A DNA stretch of 20,548 nt, from the IMG/VR virus record IMGVR_UViG_3300021964_000711, positions 1 to 20,548 of that record. One strand, given 5' to 3'. This DNA is from a virus. Positions 1-7,240 of the stretch are shown piece by piece. The stretch's first letter is position 1; each line of letters begins with the position of its first letter. The notes under the pieces were generated by a model. It saw only the letters and a list, made by a program, of their open reading frames with translations, was not told the origin of the DNA and did not search any database. Both the position numbers and the translations under genes were made by a program.

Positions 1-254
1 TCAGCTATGTTAGTTTGTACTGCAATTAAATAAGTTTGTTCAATGTATTGTTTAAGTTTAGGACGCATCTCTAAAGCTATTGTAGTTCTTAATTTTAAAC
101 TACCTCTTTTAGGATCAATCTTACTAGCTTCTTTGATAACTAAGTTCTCTAGTTCTTCTAATGATTTCTGTAATCGTAAGACTTGTTGATCTGACAAATC
201 CATAACTTTGTTTTGTCTATAATCACCTAACTTCTCCAGTAAGTCTTTAGCCAT
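1..254 (-). CDS. Head morphogenesis-like protein, N-terminal part (cut by window edge)
   Basis: The frame opens with ATG at 254-252 and stays open for 84 codons to the left edge, so only the N-terminus is present. It begins MAKDLLEKLGDYRQNK and is helical and charged, with a Leu/Glu/Lys-rich stretch (LQKSLEELENLVIKE) suggesting a coiled coil. It lies one base downstream of the portal gene on the same strand. That is where tailed phages commonly place a minor head or head-morphogenesis protein (Mu gpF/SPP1 gp7 type), and I infer such a role from position and helical character only. No catalytic motif is visible. It could equally be a scaffold or an unrelated head-completion protein. Confidence 0.55.
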   Translation of the reverse strand, partial: MAKDLLEKLGDYRQNKVMDLSDQQVLRLQKSLEELENLVIKEASKIDPKRGSLKLRTTIALEMRPKLKQYIEQTYLIAVQTNIA

Positions 255-255
255 A

Positions 256-1653
256 TTAAACTGTTGGAGTTTCTATCGCTGTTTGAGGGAACTCTCCAAG
301 TCTAGTTGTTGATTGATCTATTTCTTCATCAATTTGTGAAAGAACATCATCATCTTCAATAACTGTTCTAGCTATTTGTTTGTCTAGTTCTTTTACAAAA
401 GTATCAGATTTAATATTAGATGCTTTCGCTTGTTGTAATACTTCTAAGTCAGTTGCCCAATCTCTAAGATCAAAAGATTCAGGATACATAATTTTGCCAT
501 CAAATACTTTGTCTTGCCACAATGCGTATAATCTCCAAATCTGTTCTTCTGCTAATTGCATTAAGTTAGCTTTCTCAGCTAGTCTTGCATTAAGTAATTG
601 AAACTCAGTTCGTAAAGCTACACCTGATACTACTCTCTCACTTGTACTTCTAACTGCACCTACATGAGATAGTCTATTGATAGCATCAACTTTCATAGAA
701 ATAGTTTTTAATACTGAATCTAAGTTCTGTCCGCTAGGTTGTAAGATGTAAGGTTTTAATGACGGATCAATTCCATCAGGCATTTCTATAATCGCACCAG
801 CACCAGCAGAAGCATCAACATCTCTAGTTTTAACTAAGCTAGGGTGATTAGATAATCTAATTAATTGTTCAATCTCAGATAGTTCATTGTAGATTGCTCT
901 TTGTAAGTCAGCAATATCCGTTAAATCAGATATACCGATTGCTCTCATTGGACTTCTTTGATTATATAAAATAACTGCTGGAATTTGACCGATAGCATTA
1001 GGTTGTGAATCAATTAACTTAGGTTCACTTGTGCTAATCTTAGATAATTCAACAGTATCAATTCTGTCTAAATACCAAATACGATATGTTTCTTTTTTAG
1101 AGTCAGAGTGTTCTCTAACTTTTAAATAATCTAAATAGTATTTACCTGATGATGCTCTTGAGTAATTCCAATCAATAACATTCTCAGGTGTATAAACATT
1201 GATGTAAGGTCTAATTTCTTGTTGTAATTCTTCTGCTCTAGTTCTTGCATTAGAATTAGGCTTGTCCATGATTAACCAACAATGTCCGTAGATAGATGCG
1301 TAAGTTTGTAGTTCTCTCAATAATGCTTCATATGCTCTACCCTCTAAATCTGCATCATCTAAGAACATAGGAATAGTTTGATCTTGTTCTAAGCTACCTA
1401 GTTCTCTTACTGGTTTAACTCTAAATAAAAATGATGAATAGATGTGTACGACATTTCTACAATGGTTATCCAAAGGAGTGAATTGTAATCTCTTATAAAG
1501 TTCTGATTCTAGTTCAAGGTTATATTCTTGTAAGTATCGTCCTTGCTTGTATTCTTCTCCACCCAAGAATGATCTGATAAAATATTGCCATCTTTCTGAA
1601 AATGCTGAGTAATGTTCGTGTTGGTTTAAAACTTCTTGTCTTGAATATGCCAT
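256..1653 (-). CDS. Phage portal protein
   Basis: This 465-aa protein has the length and layout of tailed-phage portal proteins. These form the dodecameric ring at one capsid vertex through which the terminase pumps DNA and to which the tail attaches. The N-terminal half is mixed alpha/beta (for example YINVYTPENVIDW at about 150-162, and IPAVILYN). It is followed by a long helical region (about 240-300 and 340-390, LLNARLAEKANLMQLAEEQ) that would correspond to the stem and tunnel helices, and an acidic C-terminal tail. The start codon overlaps the terminase stop as TAATG, implying translational coupling. The neighbouring terminase and head gene give the usual terminase-portal-head order. Assignment rests on overall architecture and position; I did not see a single diagnostic motif. 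Confidence 0.85.
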   Translation of the reverse strand: MAYSRQEVLNQHEHYSAFSERWQYFIRSFLGGEEYKQGRYLQEYNLELESELYKRLQFTPLDNHCRNVVHIYSSFLFRVKPVRELGSLEQDQTIPMFLDDADLEGRAYEALLRELQTYASIYGHCWLIMDKPNSNARTRAEELQQEIRPYINVYTPENVIDWNYSRASSGKYYLDYLKVREHSDSKKETYRIWYLDRIDTVELSKISTSEPKLIDSQPNAIGQIPAVILYNQRSPMRAIGISDLTDIADLQRAIYNELSEIEQLIRLSNHPSLVKTRDVDASAGAGAIIEMPDGIDPSLKPYILQPSGQNLDSVLKTISMKVDAINRLSHVGAVRSTSERVVSGVALRTEFQLLNARLAEKANLMQLAEEQIWRLYALWQDKVFDGKIMYPESFDLRDWATDLEVLQQAKASNIKSDTFVKELDKQIARTVIEDDDVLSQIDEEIDQSTTRLGEFPQTAIETPTV

Positions 1654-2903
1654 TAGCTAAATCTCTTAGGTTGTGAAGGTGGTAAATTACTTGAGATAGG
1701 GAAGATATATTCTATTGCGTATCCTAGTGCATCAGTCATATGATCGTAACCACTTTTCTCAGGTTGATTTGTACCTTCTTTATACATTTGTTTCGTTAAA
1801 CTATTAATAAGGTTTTTGCAAGAAGGATCAATTAATATATTTCTTTTGCCATCAAAATTCTTCAATCTTGAATTAACACTATTGATCCGATCTCTAACTA
1901 GAGCATGAGTATTTTTACATTTAACATTAACTCCAGCATTTTGCAAGATAGTTAAATCAGTTCTTCCACCAGCACTAGTTTTACGTTGCCTACAAGCTGG
2001 ATCAGGATAAACGATAATATTATTCTTGGGGTATCTGCTTAATAATTCGTCAATAAACTCATCTGTATTACTAGAATAAATAACTATCTCATCAAAGAAC
2101 TCAGCAACATTATTCTTTAAATGAAATAAACAACCTGACATAGGGTCAATGTTAAAGTCTAAACCTACATGAATAACTGCTTGTGGATCGTACTTGCATG
2201 GCTTAACATTTTCTTCTCTGTTAAAGTTATAATAAACAACACCAGCATAGGTTTCAAAACTAGCTAAGTATTCTTGCTTAAACGATCTTTCGTCTAAATC
2301 TTTTTTTGCTTGTTCAATCTCATGTGCTTCTACTTGCCCACCTTCTACTGTTGTATATTTCCAAGACTCCCACTCAGGATCATCTGACTTTCCTTTTTGA
2401 AACATATCATAAGACCAATTACCTACACCTTTTGGAGTACCAACAAATAATACTGAACCTTGTACGTGCTTATCTGAAATAGTAGGACGTAATACTTCGT
2501 TCCAAGCTTCCTCAGGTATATCTGCAAATTCATCTAAGACTAAGAAGTTAAGACCTACACCTCGTAAATTATCAGGAGATTTATCTGCACCTTTTAAACT
2601 AATCTGACAGTTGTTTCTTAGTACAATCGTTAGTTCTGTTTCGTTAATGTATTTATCCCAACGTAAAAACTTAACTATTTTCTTGAGATTCTTCCACATA
2701 ATCTCTTTAGACATTCTATAAGTAGGACTTACATAAAAGATTTTACCATTAGGATTATCTCTACCTTTTCGTAATAACTCCATCATGCAAAGATGTGTTT
2801 TACCAAATCTACGTCCTGTGATTAGGACTCTAAATCTTTTGTTGCTAGATATAACTTGTTTTTGTGGTTCAGATAAAGGCACTTTCAATCCTATTCTTTG
2901 CAA
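1653..2903 (-). CDS. terL: Terminase large subunit (ATPase/nuclease)
   Basis: This is the packaging motor: an ATPase that translocates DNA into the prohead and a nuclease that cuts the concatemer. The 416-aa protein shows a Walker A-like loop GRRFGKT (about 30-36), a Walker B LVLDE (121-125) with the catalytic Glu, and a coupling motif with GTP at 155-157. The C-terminal RNase H-like nuclease shows GLDFNIDP (about 247-254), YPDPA (299-303) and DHMTDALGYAIEY near the end, supplying the usual Asp residues. The length is typical of the family. The start at 2903 lies inside the end of the DNA methyltransferase gene (35-nt overlap). The stop is coupled to the portal start. The small subunit is not adjacent but about 2.6 kb upstream at 5472-5843. 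Confidence 0.95.
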   Translation of the reverse strand: MQRIGLKVPLSEPQKQVISSNKRFRVLITGRRFGKTHLCMMELLRKGRDNPNGKIFYVSPTYRMSKEIMWKNLKKIVKFLRWDKYINETELTIVLRNNCQISLKGADKSPDNLRGVGLNFLVLDEFADIPEEAWNEVLRPTISDKHVQGSVLFVGTPKGVGNWSYDMFQKGKSDDPEWESWKYTTVEGGQVEAHEIEQAKKDLDERSFKQEYLASFETYAGVVYYNFNREENVKPCKYDPQAVIHVGLDFNIDPMSGCLFHLKNNVAEFFDEIVIYSSNTDEFIDELLSRYPKNNIIVYPDPACRQRKTSAGGRTDLTILQNAGVNVKCKNTHALVRDRINSVNSRLKNFDGKRNILIDPSCKNLINSLTKQMYKEGTNQPEKSGYDHMTDALGYAIEYIFPISSNLPPSQPKRFS

Positions 2904-3582
2904 TATTAAAATAATTTTTATCCAATTCTATACCAATAAAATCTCTATTAGTATTCTTACAAGCTACCCCTGTTGAACCTGAACCCATTGTAAAATCTAA
3001 TACAATATCATTTTCGTTAGTATAAGTTTTGATTAAGTATTCTAATAAAGCTACTGGCTTTTGTGTTGGATGAACACTACCATTTCTTATTTTATCAAAT
3101 GTAATAAGATTTATTGGATTTTTATATTTATATTCTTTTTTAAATCCTATCGGTAAATTGTGTGGTGCTGTTTCACTTCTTTTTATTCCACCAGATTTTA
3201 TTGGTTTATCTCTTAAAATTTTTTGTGGATAATAGTGAGTTTTGTTTTTACTAAATATAGATATTAATTCTAATTGTCGCATTGGTTGATATTTAGCAAA
3301 AGCCATACCACTTGGAATTTTTTTATTCCAATACCAATCATATTTAAACCATTTAATATTTGACATTCTAAGATTACTGCTAAATGGCTCACTACCAAAC
3401 AAAGCTATACAACCATTATCTTTAATAACTCTTTTTAACTCTTTCCACATTGGCTCAAATGGAATTATGCTATCCCATTTACATTGTGTCGTTCCATAAG
3501 GTGGGTCAGTAAGGACTAGATCAATACTGTTATCAGGTATCGTTGGTAATACCTTTAAGCAATCGTCATTAAATAATTGCAT
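2869..3582 (-). CDS. DNA methyltransferase, N6-adenine/N4-cytosine type (beta class)
   Basis: This 237-aa protein carries the catalytic motif TDPPYG (25-30, with DPPY at 26-29) before HPTQKP (171-176) and the SAM-binding DFTMGSGSTG (196-205). Catalytic motif first and SAM motif near the C-terminus is the beta-class order of the N6_N4_Mtase family. It would methylate an exocyclic amine in DNA, with adenine N6 most likely from DPPY. No restriction endonuclease accompanies it, so it is an orphan enzyme. Known roles of such phage enzymes are evasion of host restriction or marking DNA around packaging. The ATG at 3582 overlaps the preceding gene by 14 nt and has a good Shine-Dalgarno (AAGGAAAG). 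The target sequence cannot be read from the protein. Confidence 0.93.
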   Translation of the reverse strand: MQLFNDDCLKVLPTIPDNSIDLVLTDPPYGTTQCKWDSIIPFEPMWKELKRVIKDNGCIALFGSEPFSSNLRMSNIKWFKYDWYWNKKIPSGMAFAKYQPMRQLELISIFSKNKTHYYPQKILRDKPIKSGGIKRSETAPHNLPIGFKKEYKYKNPINLITFDKIRNGSVHPTQKPVALLEYLIKTYTNENDIVLDFTMGSGSTGVACKNTNRDFIGIELDKNYFNIAKNRIESAFI

Positions 3583-4117
3583 ACTTTCCTTGTTCTGCCC
3601 ATTTCATAATCCAATACTCATCTTTTCTAATCTCATGTGATGGGTACACATAAGTGTTAGATGTTGGGTGAACTTCCATTGTATATCTATTGGGTGTCTT
3701 GAAGAAATCATAACCAGTTACAGTCATAGATTTAAACTTAATATTATTGATAATCCAATAGATACTTACTAACCCTGTTGTAGGTCTATAATAACCTAAC
3801 TCTCTGCACATAAAATTATATTCGTTTGAGTTCCATAGCCAAGCATGAGGTTTAAGTTCTTTAGGTAATCGTTCCATTCTTTTGCCGTCTTTTTCTGCAT
3901 TGAGTCTAATAATGTTTTTAAACTCAGGTACATCTCCTAGAAAATCATGTGCTTTATTAACTAAGTTGTCTATCCATACATCTATTGGTTTTGTCTTAAT
4001 TCCAAGATTCATTCTTACAATGCAATTATATTTAGAGTAATCAGGTTCTTGATCAACGACTGCGTTTCCTATGACAAGCAAGTCCTTGTCCTTCATGTAA
4101 CTAAATGGATCAAACAT
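3569..4117 (-). CDS. GT29 (sialyltransferase)-like glycosyltransferase candidate
   Basis: The 182-aa protein has features of the GT29 sialyltransferase fold. Near the N-terminus VIGNA (15-19) is followed by YNCIVRMN (30-37), matching the general shape of sialylmotif L. RPTTGLVSIYWI (111-122) followed by TVTGYDFF (132-139) resembles sialylmotif S. A histidine in HEIRKDE (161-167) sits where the small VS motif falls. GT29 enzymes transfer CMP-activated sugars in eukaryotes; bacterial and phage relatives are little characterised, so donor and acceptor are unknown. It is shorter than classical members and lacks a membrane anchor. It is coupled by TAATG to the methyltransferase before it and overlaps the DNA methyltransferase after it. 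I infer a role in modifying a glycan on the virion or host surface. The assignment is by motif shape and should be tested by profile search. Confidence 0.65.
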   Translation of the reverse strand: MFDPFSYMKDKDLLVIGNAVVDQEPDYSKYNCIVRMNLGIKTKPIDVWIDNLVNKAHDFLGDVPEFKNIIRLNAEKDGKRMERLPKELKPHAWLWNSNEYNFMCRELGYYRPTTGLVSIYWIINNIKFKSMTVTGYDFFKTPNRYTMEVHPTSNTYVYPSHEIRKDEYWIMKWAEQGKYAII

Positions 4118-4584
4118 TAACCAGTAAATACTAATTTATAATTTTTATATTTGTTAAATTTATCTCTCCACCAATCTTCAGGTTTAACTGTTGCATGTGC
4201 GTTCATACCATTAGGCAATACTTCTCTAGCTTCTCTACAACATACAGAAACAAATACCCATCTATCTGAGTAATTAAATATATCTGCAATTATGTCGTCA
4301 ATGTGTTCTTCAGGAATATGCTCTAATACATCTGTGCTTATGACTAAATCAAATCGGCCTGTAGGCCTTGTACTAAACTCAGGAATAGCTGGATCATACT
4401 TAACTGCGTTCCAACTAGGATCATGGTACTGTGCTTTACCGCAACCATAATCTAACATAGTTTCTAAGTTATATTCTTTACGCAGTTTATTAATCTCAGG
4501 GATATATTGTCTTACTGTTGTACCTCTCCATTTCTTTTCATTTTGATGAAGTAATTTGGCTTGTTCTAAATATATATCGTACAT
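4117..4584 (-). CDS. Class I SAM-dependent methyltransferase
   Basis: The 155-aa protein has the class I methyltransferase core. Motif I is DYGCGK (45-50), which binds the SAM methionine part. A KYDPAIPEF strand follows with an acidic residue for the ribose (about 62-70). FDLVISTDVLEHIPEE (78-93) is the motif IV/V region typical of Methyltransf_11/23-type enzymes. It ends shortly after the beta-sheet core, so it lacks a large substrate-specificity domain. The substrate is unknown. Enzymes of this type next to glycosyltransferases often methylate sugars or small molecules, and that is my inference here. It lies between a degenerate paralog and the GT29-like gene, joined to both by TAATG junctions. 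Confidence 0.88.
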   Translation of the reverse strand: MYDIYLEQAKLLHQNEKKWRGTTVRQYIPEINKLRKEYNLETMLDYGCGKAQYHDPSWNAVKYDPAIPEFSTRPTGRFDLVISTDVLEHIPEEHIDDIIADIFNYSDRWVFVSVCCREAREVLPNGMNAHATVKPEDWWRDKFNKYKNYKLVFTG

Positions 4585-4961
4585 TAGGAATTAAAATAAA
4601 AGCTATGTCTAGGGTATTTGCTTAGTTGTTTAATGATTGGTTTAAACAAATCAGATTTAAAATTTAATATAATCATTACGTGCTTACTTGAATAACTAAA
4701 TATATCTTTAATTGCTATACTTAAATATTCTATCGGTAAATACTCCAACAAATTATTAACAACAACCAAATCATAATGATAATTGCTGTTACTCGTGAAG
4801 ACTTGTTTTTGTATATCTTCTTCGCTTTGTTTGAAAGTGTGTCCATAAAGCAAGATAGTTTTAGCTTCATAGAAGATAGCTTTGTTAGATATTTCTTGTC
4901 TAGCATCAAAGTCATAATTCCTTATGTCCTCTAGGTTTATAATTAAATGATGTTTTTTCAC
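4584..4961 (-). CDS. Degenerate methyltransferase-like protein, paralog of the next gene
   Basis: This 125-aa protein aligns by eye with the downstream methyltransferase. YDLVVVNNLLEYLP (63-76) followed by IAIKDIFSYSSKHVMIIL corresponds to FDLVISTDVLEHIP followed by DIIADIFNYSDRWVFVSV. LLYGHTFKQ (37-45) corresponds to LDYGCGKAQ. The glycine-rich SAM loop GCGK has become GHTF, the acidic ribose-binding strand is not recognisable and the C-terminus is shorter. I infer a duplicate that lost catalysis and may be a regulatory partner or a decaying copy. It opens with GTG at 4961, with AGGAG nine bases upstream, inside the 3' end of the preceding gene (50-nt overlap). It remains an intact frame coupled to the functional copy by TAATG. 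Confidence 0.7.
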   Translation of the reverse strand: MKKHHLIINLEDIRNYDFDARQEISNKAIFYEAKTILLYGHTFKQSEEDIQKQVFTSNSNYHYDLVVVNNLLEYLPIEYLSIAIKDIFSYSSKHVMIILNFKSDLFKPIIKQLSKYPRHSFYFNS

Positions 4962-5187
4962 CTTTAGTTACTCCTATACACTCAAACCAAGTGTCTAATA
5001 CTGTTAAATTTTTATCTTCCATAGATTGCCTAGCCCATTTCATTATTTCATTACCTTTATTTTTACAATCTTTTTCTGTCGCAAAATATCTTAGTTCATG
5101 CTCTTCAAACCAAAAGTCATAGACCTTAGGAATATTTGCAGTTGGATCAGCTACCATTATGTGCATGAATAAAAAAAACTTGATCAT
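4912..5187 (-). CDS. Small exported-looking protein, function unknown
   Basis: I place the start at ATG 5187, which overlaps the previous stop as ATGA, rather than at the TTG at 5208. This gives 91 aa. The N-terminus MIKFFLFMHIMVADPT is a lysine followed by a short hydrophobic run and looks like a short signal peptide or membrane anchor. The mature part has two cysteines (EKDCKNKG and WFECIGV) that could form a disulfide in the periplasm, and two tryptophans. The spacing of aromatic and Cys residues resembles small phage proteins of unknown function. Its 3' end overlaps the next gene by 50 nt in another frame. No function can be assigned. Confidence 0.6.
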   Translation of the reverse strand: MIKFFLFMHIMVADPTANIPKVYDFWFEEHELRYFATEKDCKNKGNEIMKWARQSMEDKNLTVLDTWFECIGVTKGEKTSFNYKPRGHKEL

Positions 5188-5462
5188 GCTTTGAAACCTT
5201 TTCGCCAAGATTTAACTGCCCAATAAGCTGGTGATAAACTTTTCTGTCCTTTTACCTTCGCTAGTATAGGTCTAAATCTTGCCATAAATGATTTCTGTCT
5301 TGCTGGAATATTCTTCTTGATACTCATGCCTTTAGCACCAAATCTTACTACCTTAACTTTACCTGATCTATTATCTTTAACATAGACTCCAAACTTTTTA
5401 GATGCACTTGGAGTTCTAAAGGGTTTGTTTAATGATACTGTTCTACCTTTATATTTTGCCAT
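5184..5462 (-). CDS. Small basic protein, probable virion or DNA-associated
   Basis: The 92-aa protein is strongly basic, with many Lys/Arg and almost no acidic residues. It has the run KKFGVYVKDNRSGKVKVVRFGAKG (about 22-45), SIKKNIPARQKSF and a C-terminal AYWAVKSWRKGFKA. From memory, many marine and cyanophage genomes encode a related small protein with the core KFxVYVKxxxGKVxxVxFG followed by a Cys-containing stretch ending in YWxCKxW. Here the cysteine positions of that stretch appear replaced (AYWAVKSW), which would abolish metal binding if the family uses it. It sits directly downstream of the small terminase with a 9-nt gap. The biochemical function is unknown; a structural or nucleic-acid-binding role is inferred from charge and position. 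Confidence 0.65.
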   Translation of the reverse strand: MAKYKGRTVSLNKPFRTPSASKKFGVYVKDNRSGKVKVVRFGAKGMSIKKNIPARQKSFMARFRPILAKVKGQKSLSPAYWAVKSWRKGFKA

Positions 5463-5471
5463 AGATTCTAT

Positions 5472-5843
5472 TTACACAATATCTGTTAAGGGTAAAGGGT
5501 TATTGCTTTCGTCTTCTTCATCATCTCTATCTTGTTTTAAATAAACTTTACCCAACCACATGGCTACTTGTCCTGAATTTAATTGAGTTGCTAATTTGAA
5601 TTGTGTTCTTCTGATACTAGCTTTTGCGTGAGCCACCCCCATTTTATAGTTTTTCATAGCCATTTCATTTCTTTCAATAGTGTCATGGGAACAACCAATT
5701 ATTGTACCTATTTCTTGCTTAGTACACATAATAGAAGCTAAATCGTATATTTGTTTTAATACTTTATCATTAAACTCAAATTTAGGTCTTCCTATTTTGC
5801 TAGGTTGTATGATCTCTATGTCTTTGCTGTCTATCTTATCCAT
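5472..5843 (-). CDS. terS: Terminase small subunit-like protein
   Basis: This 123-aa protein probably recognises the packaging site and loads the large terminase. The N-terminal third contains GRPKFEFND followed by a helix-turn-helix-like region (about 28-58, LASIMCTKQEIGTIIGCSHDTIERN). The central helices carry the pattern VAHAKASIRRTQFKLATQLNSG, then VAMWLGKVYLKQ (93-104). Paired Ala/Arg-rich helices ending in a WLGK-YLxQ motif are typical of many phage small terminases. The tail is acidic (DRDDEEDE). It is not next to the large terminase: about 2.6 kb of small and modification genes lies between them. The family call is by recognition, and a general HTH DNA-binding protein is the alternative. 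Confidence 0.75.
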   Translation of the reverse strand: MDKIDSKDIEIIQPSKIGRPKFEFNDKVLKQIYDLASIMCTKQEIGTIIGCSHDTIERNEMAMKNYKMGVAHAKASIRRTQFKLATQLNSGQVAMWLGKVYLKQDRDDEEDESNNPLPLTDIV

Positions 5844-5878
5844 AATTAACCGACTATGTAATCGTATAAAATCAGCTA

Positions 5879-6202
5879 CTACTTTTTGAAAACAAATGCA
5901 AGATATTCTACTAGCTTAGGATTTTGATTAAATAAATCTGCTAGAGCATTACCAGTAGTTTCACATACTAATTCTTCGTCTTTAGCTGGTAAGTTCCAAG
6001 CATAATGTTCAGCAATAACATGGATTAGTTCATGTACTAAAGTATTGAATGTTACTTTACCATCTAAGGATTTATCTATTAGAATATTATTAGTGCTTGT
6101 ATCTACTTCGCCGTAAATACCTCTCTTGGAAGCTTCTTTATGAGTAATGTATTTGATTGTGAAATCTCTATGCCCAAATTTTACGGACTTAGGTTTCCTC
6201 AT
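5879..6202 (-). CDS. HExxH zinc metallopeptidase-like protein
   Basis: This 107-aa protein contains HELIH (57-61) in the context FNTLVHELIHVIAEHY, the zinc-binding and catalytic motif of metallopeptidases. Downstream acidic residues in KDEELVCET (about 74-82) could supply the third ligand, as in minimal SprT/ImmA-like folds. It has no signal peptide, so action would be cytoplasmic. The ATG at 6202 overlaps the previous stop as ATGA. It lies between a virion-protein candidate and the small terminase. Possible roles are processing of a structural protein, cleavage of a host repressor, or resistance to host defence, all inference. The small size fits phage mini-metallopeptidases. Catalytic competence is plausible because the full HExxH is intact. 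Confidence 0.75.
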   Translation of the reverse strand: MRKPKSVKFGHRDFTIKYITHKEASKRGIYGEVDTSTNNILIDKSLDGKVTFNTLVHELIHVIAEHYAWNLPAKDEELVCETTGNALADLFNQNPKLVEYLAFVFKK

Positions 6203-6321
6203 TTTTTCTTTTTACGTTTAGTGTAACTCTTGCCTTTGCCTGATTTTATTTTGTATCGTCCTTTGCCAAATCTTTTAACGATCAATTCAGATAATGTTGA
6301 TGAAGTAGTTAATCCAGCCAT
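6199..6321 (-). CDS. 40-aa basic mini-protein
   Basis: A 40-codon frame, starting MAGLTTSSTLSELIVKRFGK and ending YTKRKKKK, runs from ATG 6321 to TGA 6199. It is coupled at both ends: the ATG overlaps the stop of the virion-protein gene (TAATG) and its stop overlaps the metallopeptidase start (ATGA). Such perfect junctions argue that it is translated. The N-terminal half could form one short amphipathic helix and the C-terminal half is Lys/Arg-rich, suggesting binding to nucleic acid. It belongs with the other tiny Lys-rich proteins just upstream in the same operon. Function unknown. Confidence 0.7.
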   Translation of the reverse strand: MAGLTTSSTLSELIVKRFGKGRYKIKSGKGKSYTKRKKKK

Positions 6322-7046
6322 TAATGATAATCTTCTAAATATAAACTAAATGAAGCTGATACTGCACAAGTAGCATCTGCCTTTGCCCTAACTTCTATGT
6401 CAGTTTTTTGATCTATAAGAATAGGTATCTCAAACTTTCTAAATACTGGTGTACTAAAAGATGATTGATAACCTACTGTGTTCCATACGTTACCATTGTT
6501 AATTCCTTTGACTAATATTTTAGATTCTAATTCTTTTTGCTTACTCATTCCTACTGATGCTGAAACAATCCATGCTCTTTTGTTAGCTGGTACTGTGTAA
6601 ATTGCCGATAAATTACTACCATAACCTACAGGAATACTAGCAACTGTTTTTGAATCTACTGTTGTTGTAATTGTACCTGCGTTAGCATCTCCAGTTGTTG
6701 CTGTAAGCATACGAGTGCTGAATACACGAATAAATGTTGTTGTAGAAGCTGATCCACCGATTGTTAATGTTTCACTAGCTGGATTAAAGTTTTGATCTAA
6801 ACCTGTTACTAAAACAGTTCCACCATCATCTGATGCTGTATTTGAACTTGTTACAACTGCTGTAGTAGCTGTAGTAGGATAAACATAGATTCCTGTTCCA
6901 CTCCAAATTGTTGCAAATGCAGTTGATACACTTGGGTTATATCCGTATTGACCGATAGCAGAAAAGTCTTCTACCAATCCTTTTTGGACATTAATTCCAA
7001 AGTCAAATTCTATAAAAGGTCTTGAGTTTTGTATGTTAAATGCCAT
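6321..7046 (-). CDS. Virion structural protein (beta-rich), role unassigned
   Basis: The 241-aa protein is rich in Thr, Ser, Ala, Val and Gly with little charge, as expected for a beta-sheet virion protein. The N-terminal part contains PSVSTAFATIWSGTGIYVYPT (about 39-59), then VVTSSNTASDDGGTVLVTGLDQ and a Thr/Ser/Ala-rich stretch to about 130. The C-terminal half has IYTVPANKRAWIVSASVG and ends SFSLYLEDYH. The pattern (start near a tryptophan, SSNTASDD, then VPANKRAW) resembles structural proteins I recall from marine podo- and siphophages. There is no signal peptide and it is not the major capsid protein as far as I can judge. Possible roles are head decoration, neck or spike protein. It is coupled at both ends to tiny basic genes. 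Confidence 0.65.
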   Translation of the reverse strand: MAFNIQNSRPFIEFDFGINVQKGLVEDFSAIGQYGYNPSVSTAFATIWSGTGIYVYPTTATTAVVTSSNTASDDGGTVLVTGLDQNFNPASETLTIGGSASTTTFIRVFSTRMLTATTGDANAGTITTTVDSKTVASIPVGYGSNLSAIYTVPANKRAWIVSASVGMSKQKELESKILVKGINNGNVWNTVGYQSSFSTPVFRKFEIPILIDQKTDIEVRAKADATCAVSASFSLYLEDYH

Positions 7047-7240
7047 TATTTCTTCTTGGGTTTATATTTCTTAATCGCTTTAGAAATGAAAATGTTTTTG
7101 TATAAACTTACTTTCTTTCCAAATTTCTTATCTGCTTGTCTTTTAGCTGATTTGTATGCTTTTGTTTTCTTATTAAAAGATTTAGGTTCACCTAGTTTTT
7201 TTGGTCTTGGTTTAGCAAAAATAGGTTTCTTTTTCGGCAT
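7046..7240 (-). CDS. Lys-rich 64-aa protein
   Basis: The protein is 64 aa with an extreme Lys content: it starts MPKKKPIFAKPRPKKLGEPK and ends KYKPKKK. One aromatic/hydrophobic patch (SLYKNIFISKAIKKY) may be a helix. The composition points to binding of nucleic acid, perhaps in the virion interior or during packaging. It shares its stop with the ATG of the virion-protein gene (TAATG), and its own ATG shares a base with the stop of the 25-aa gene before it. Three consecutive start/stop couplings in this mini-cluster support real genes rather than chance frames. No family name is recognised. Confidence 0.7.
   Translation of the reverse strand: MPKKKPIFAKPRPKKLGEPKSFNKKTKAYKSAKRQADKKFGKKVSLYKNIFISKAIKKYKPKKK

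Noticed and set aside
380-601. Rightward open frame inside the portal gene
   Set aside because: Fully antisense to the well-supported portal gene, no Shine-Dalgarno and no family-like pattern.
2785-2976. Rightward open frame across the terminase/methyltransferase junction
   Set aside because: Antisense to two genes with clear motifs; composition is that of a reversed coding strand.
4730-4915. Alternative leftward frame inside the degenerate methyltransferase gene
   Set aside because: No coupling to neighbours. The other frame aligns with the adjacent methyltransferase and is therefore the real one.
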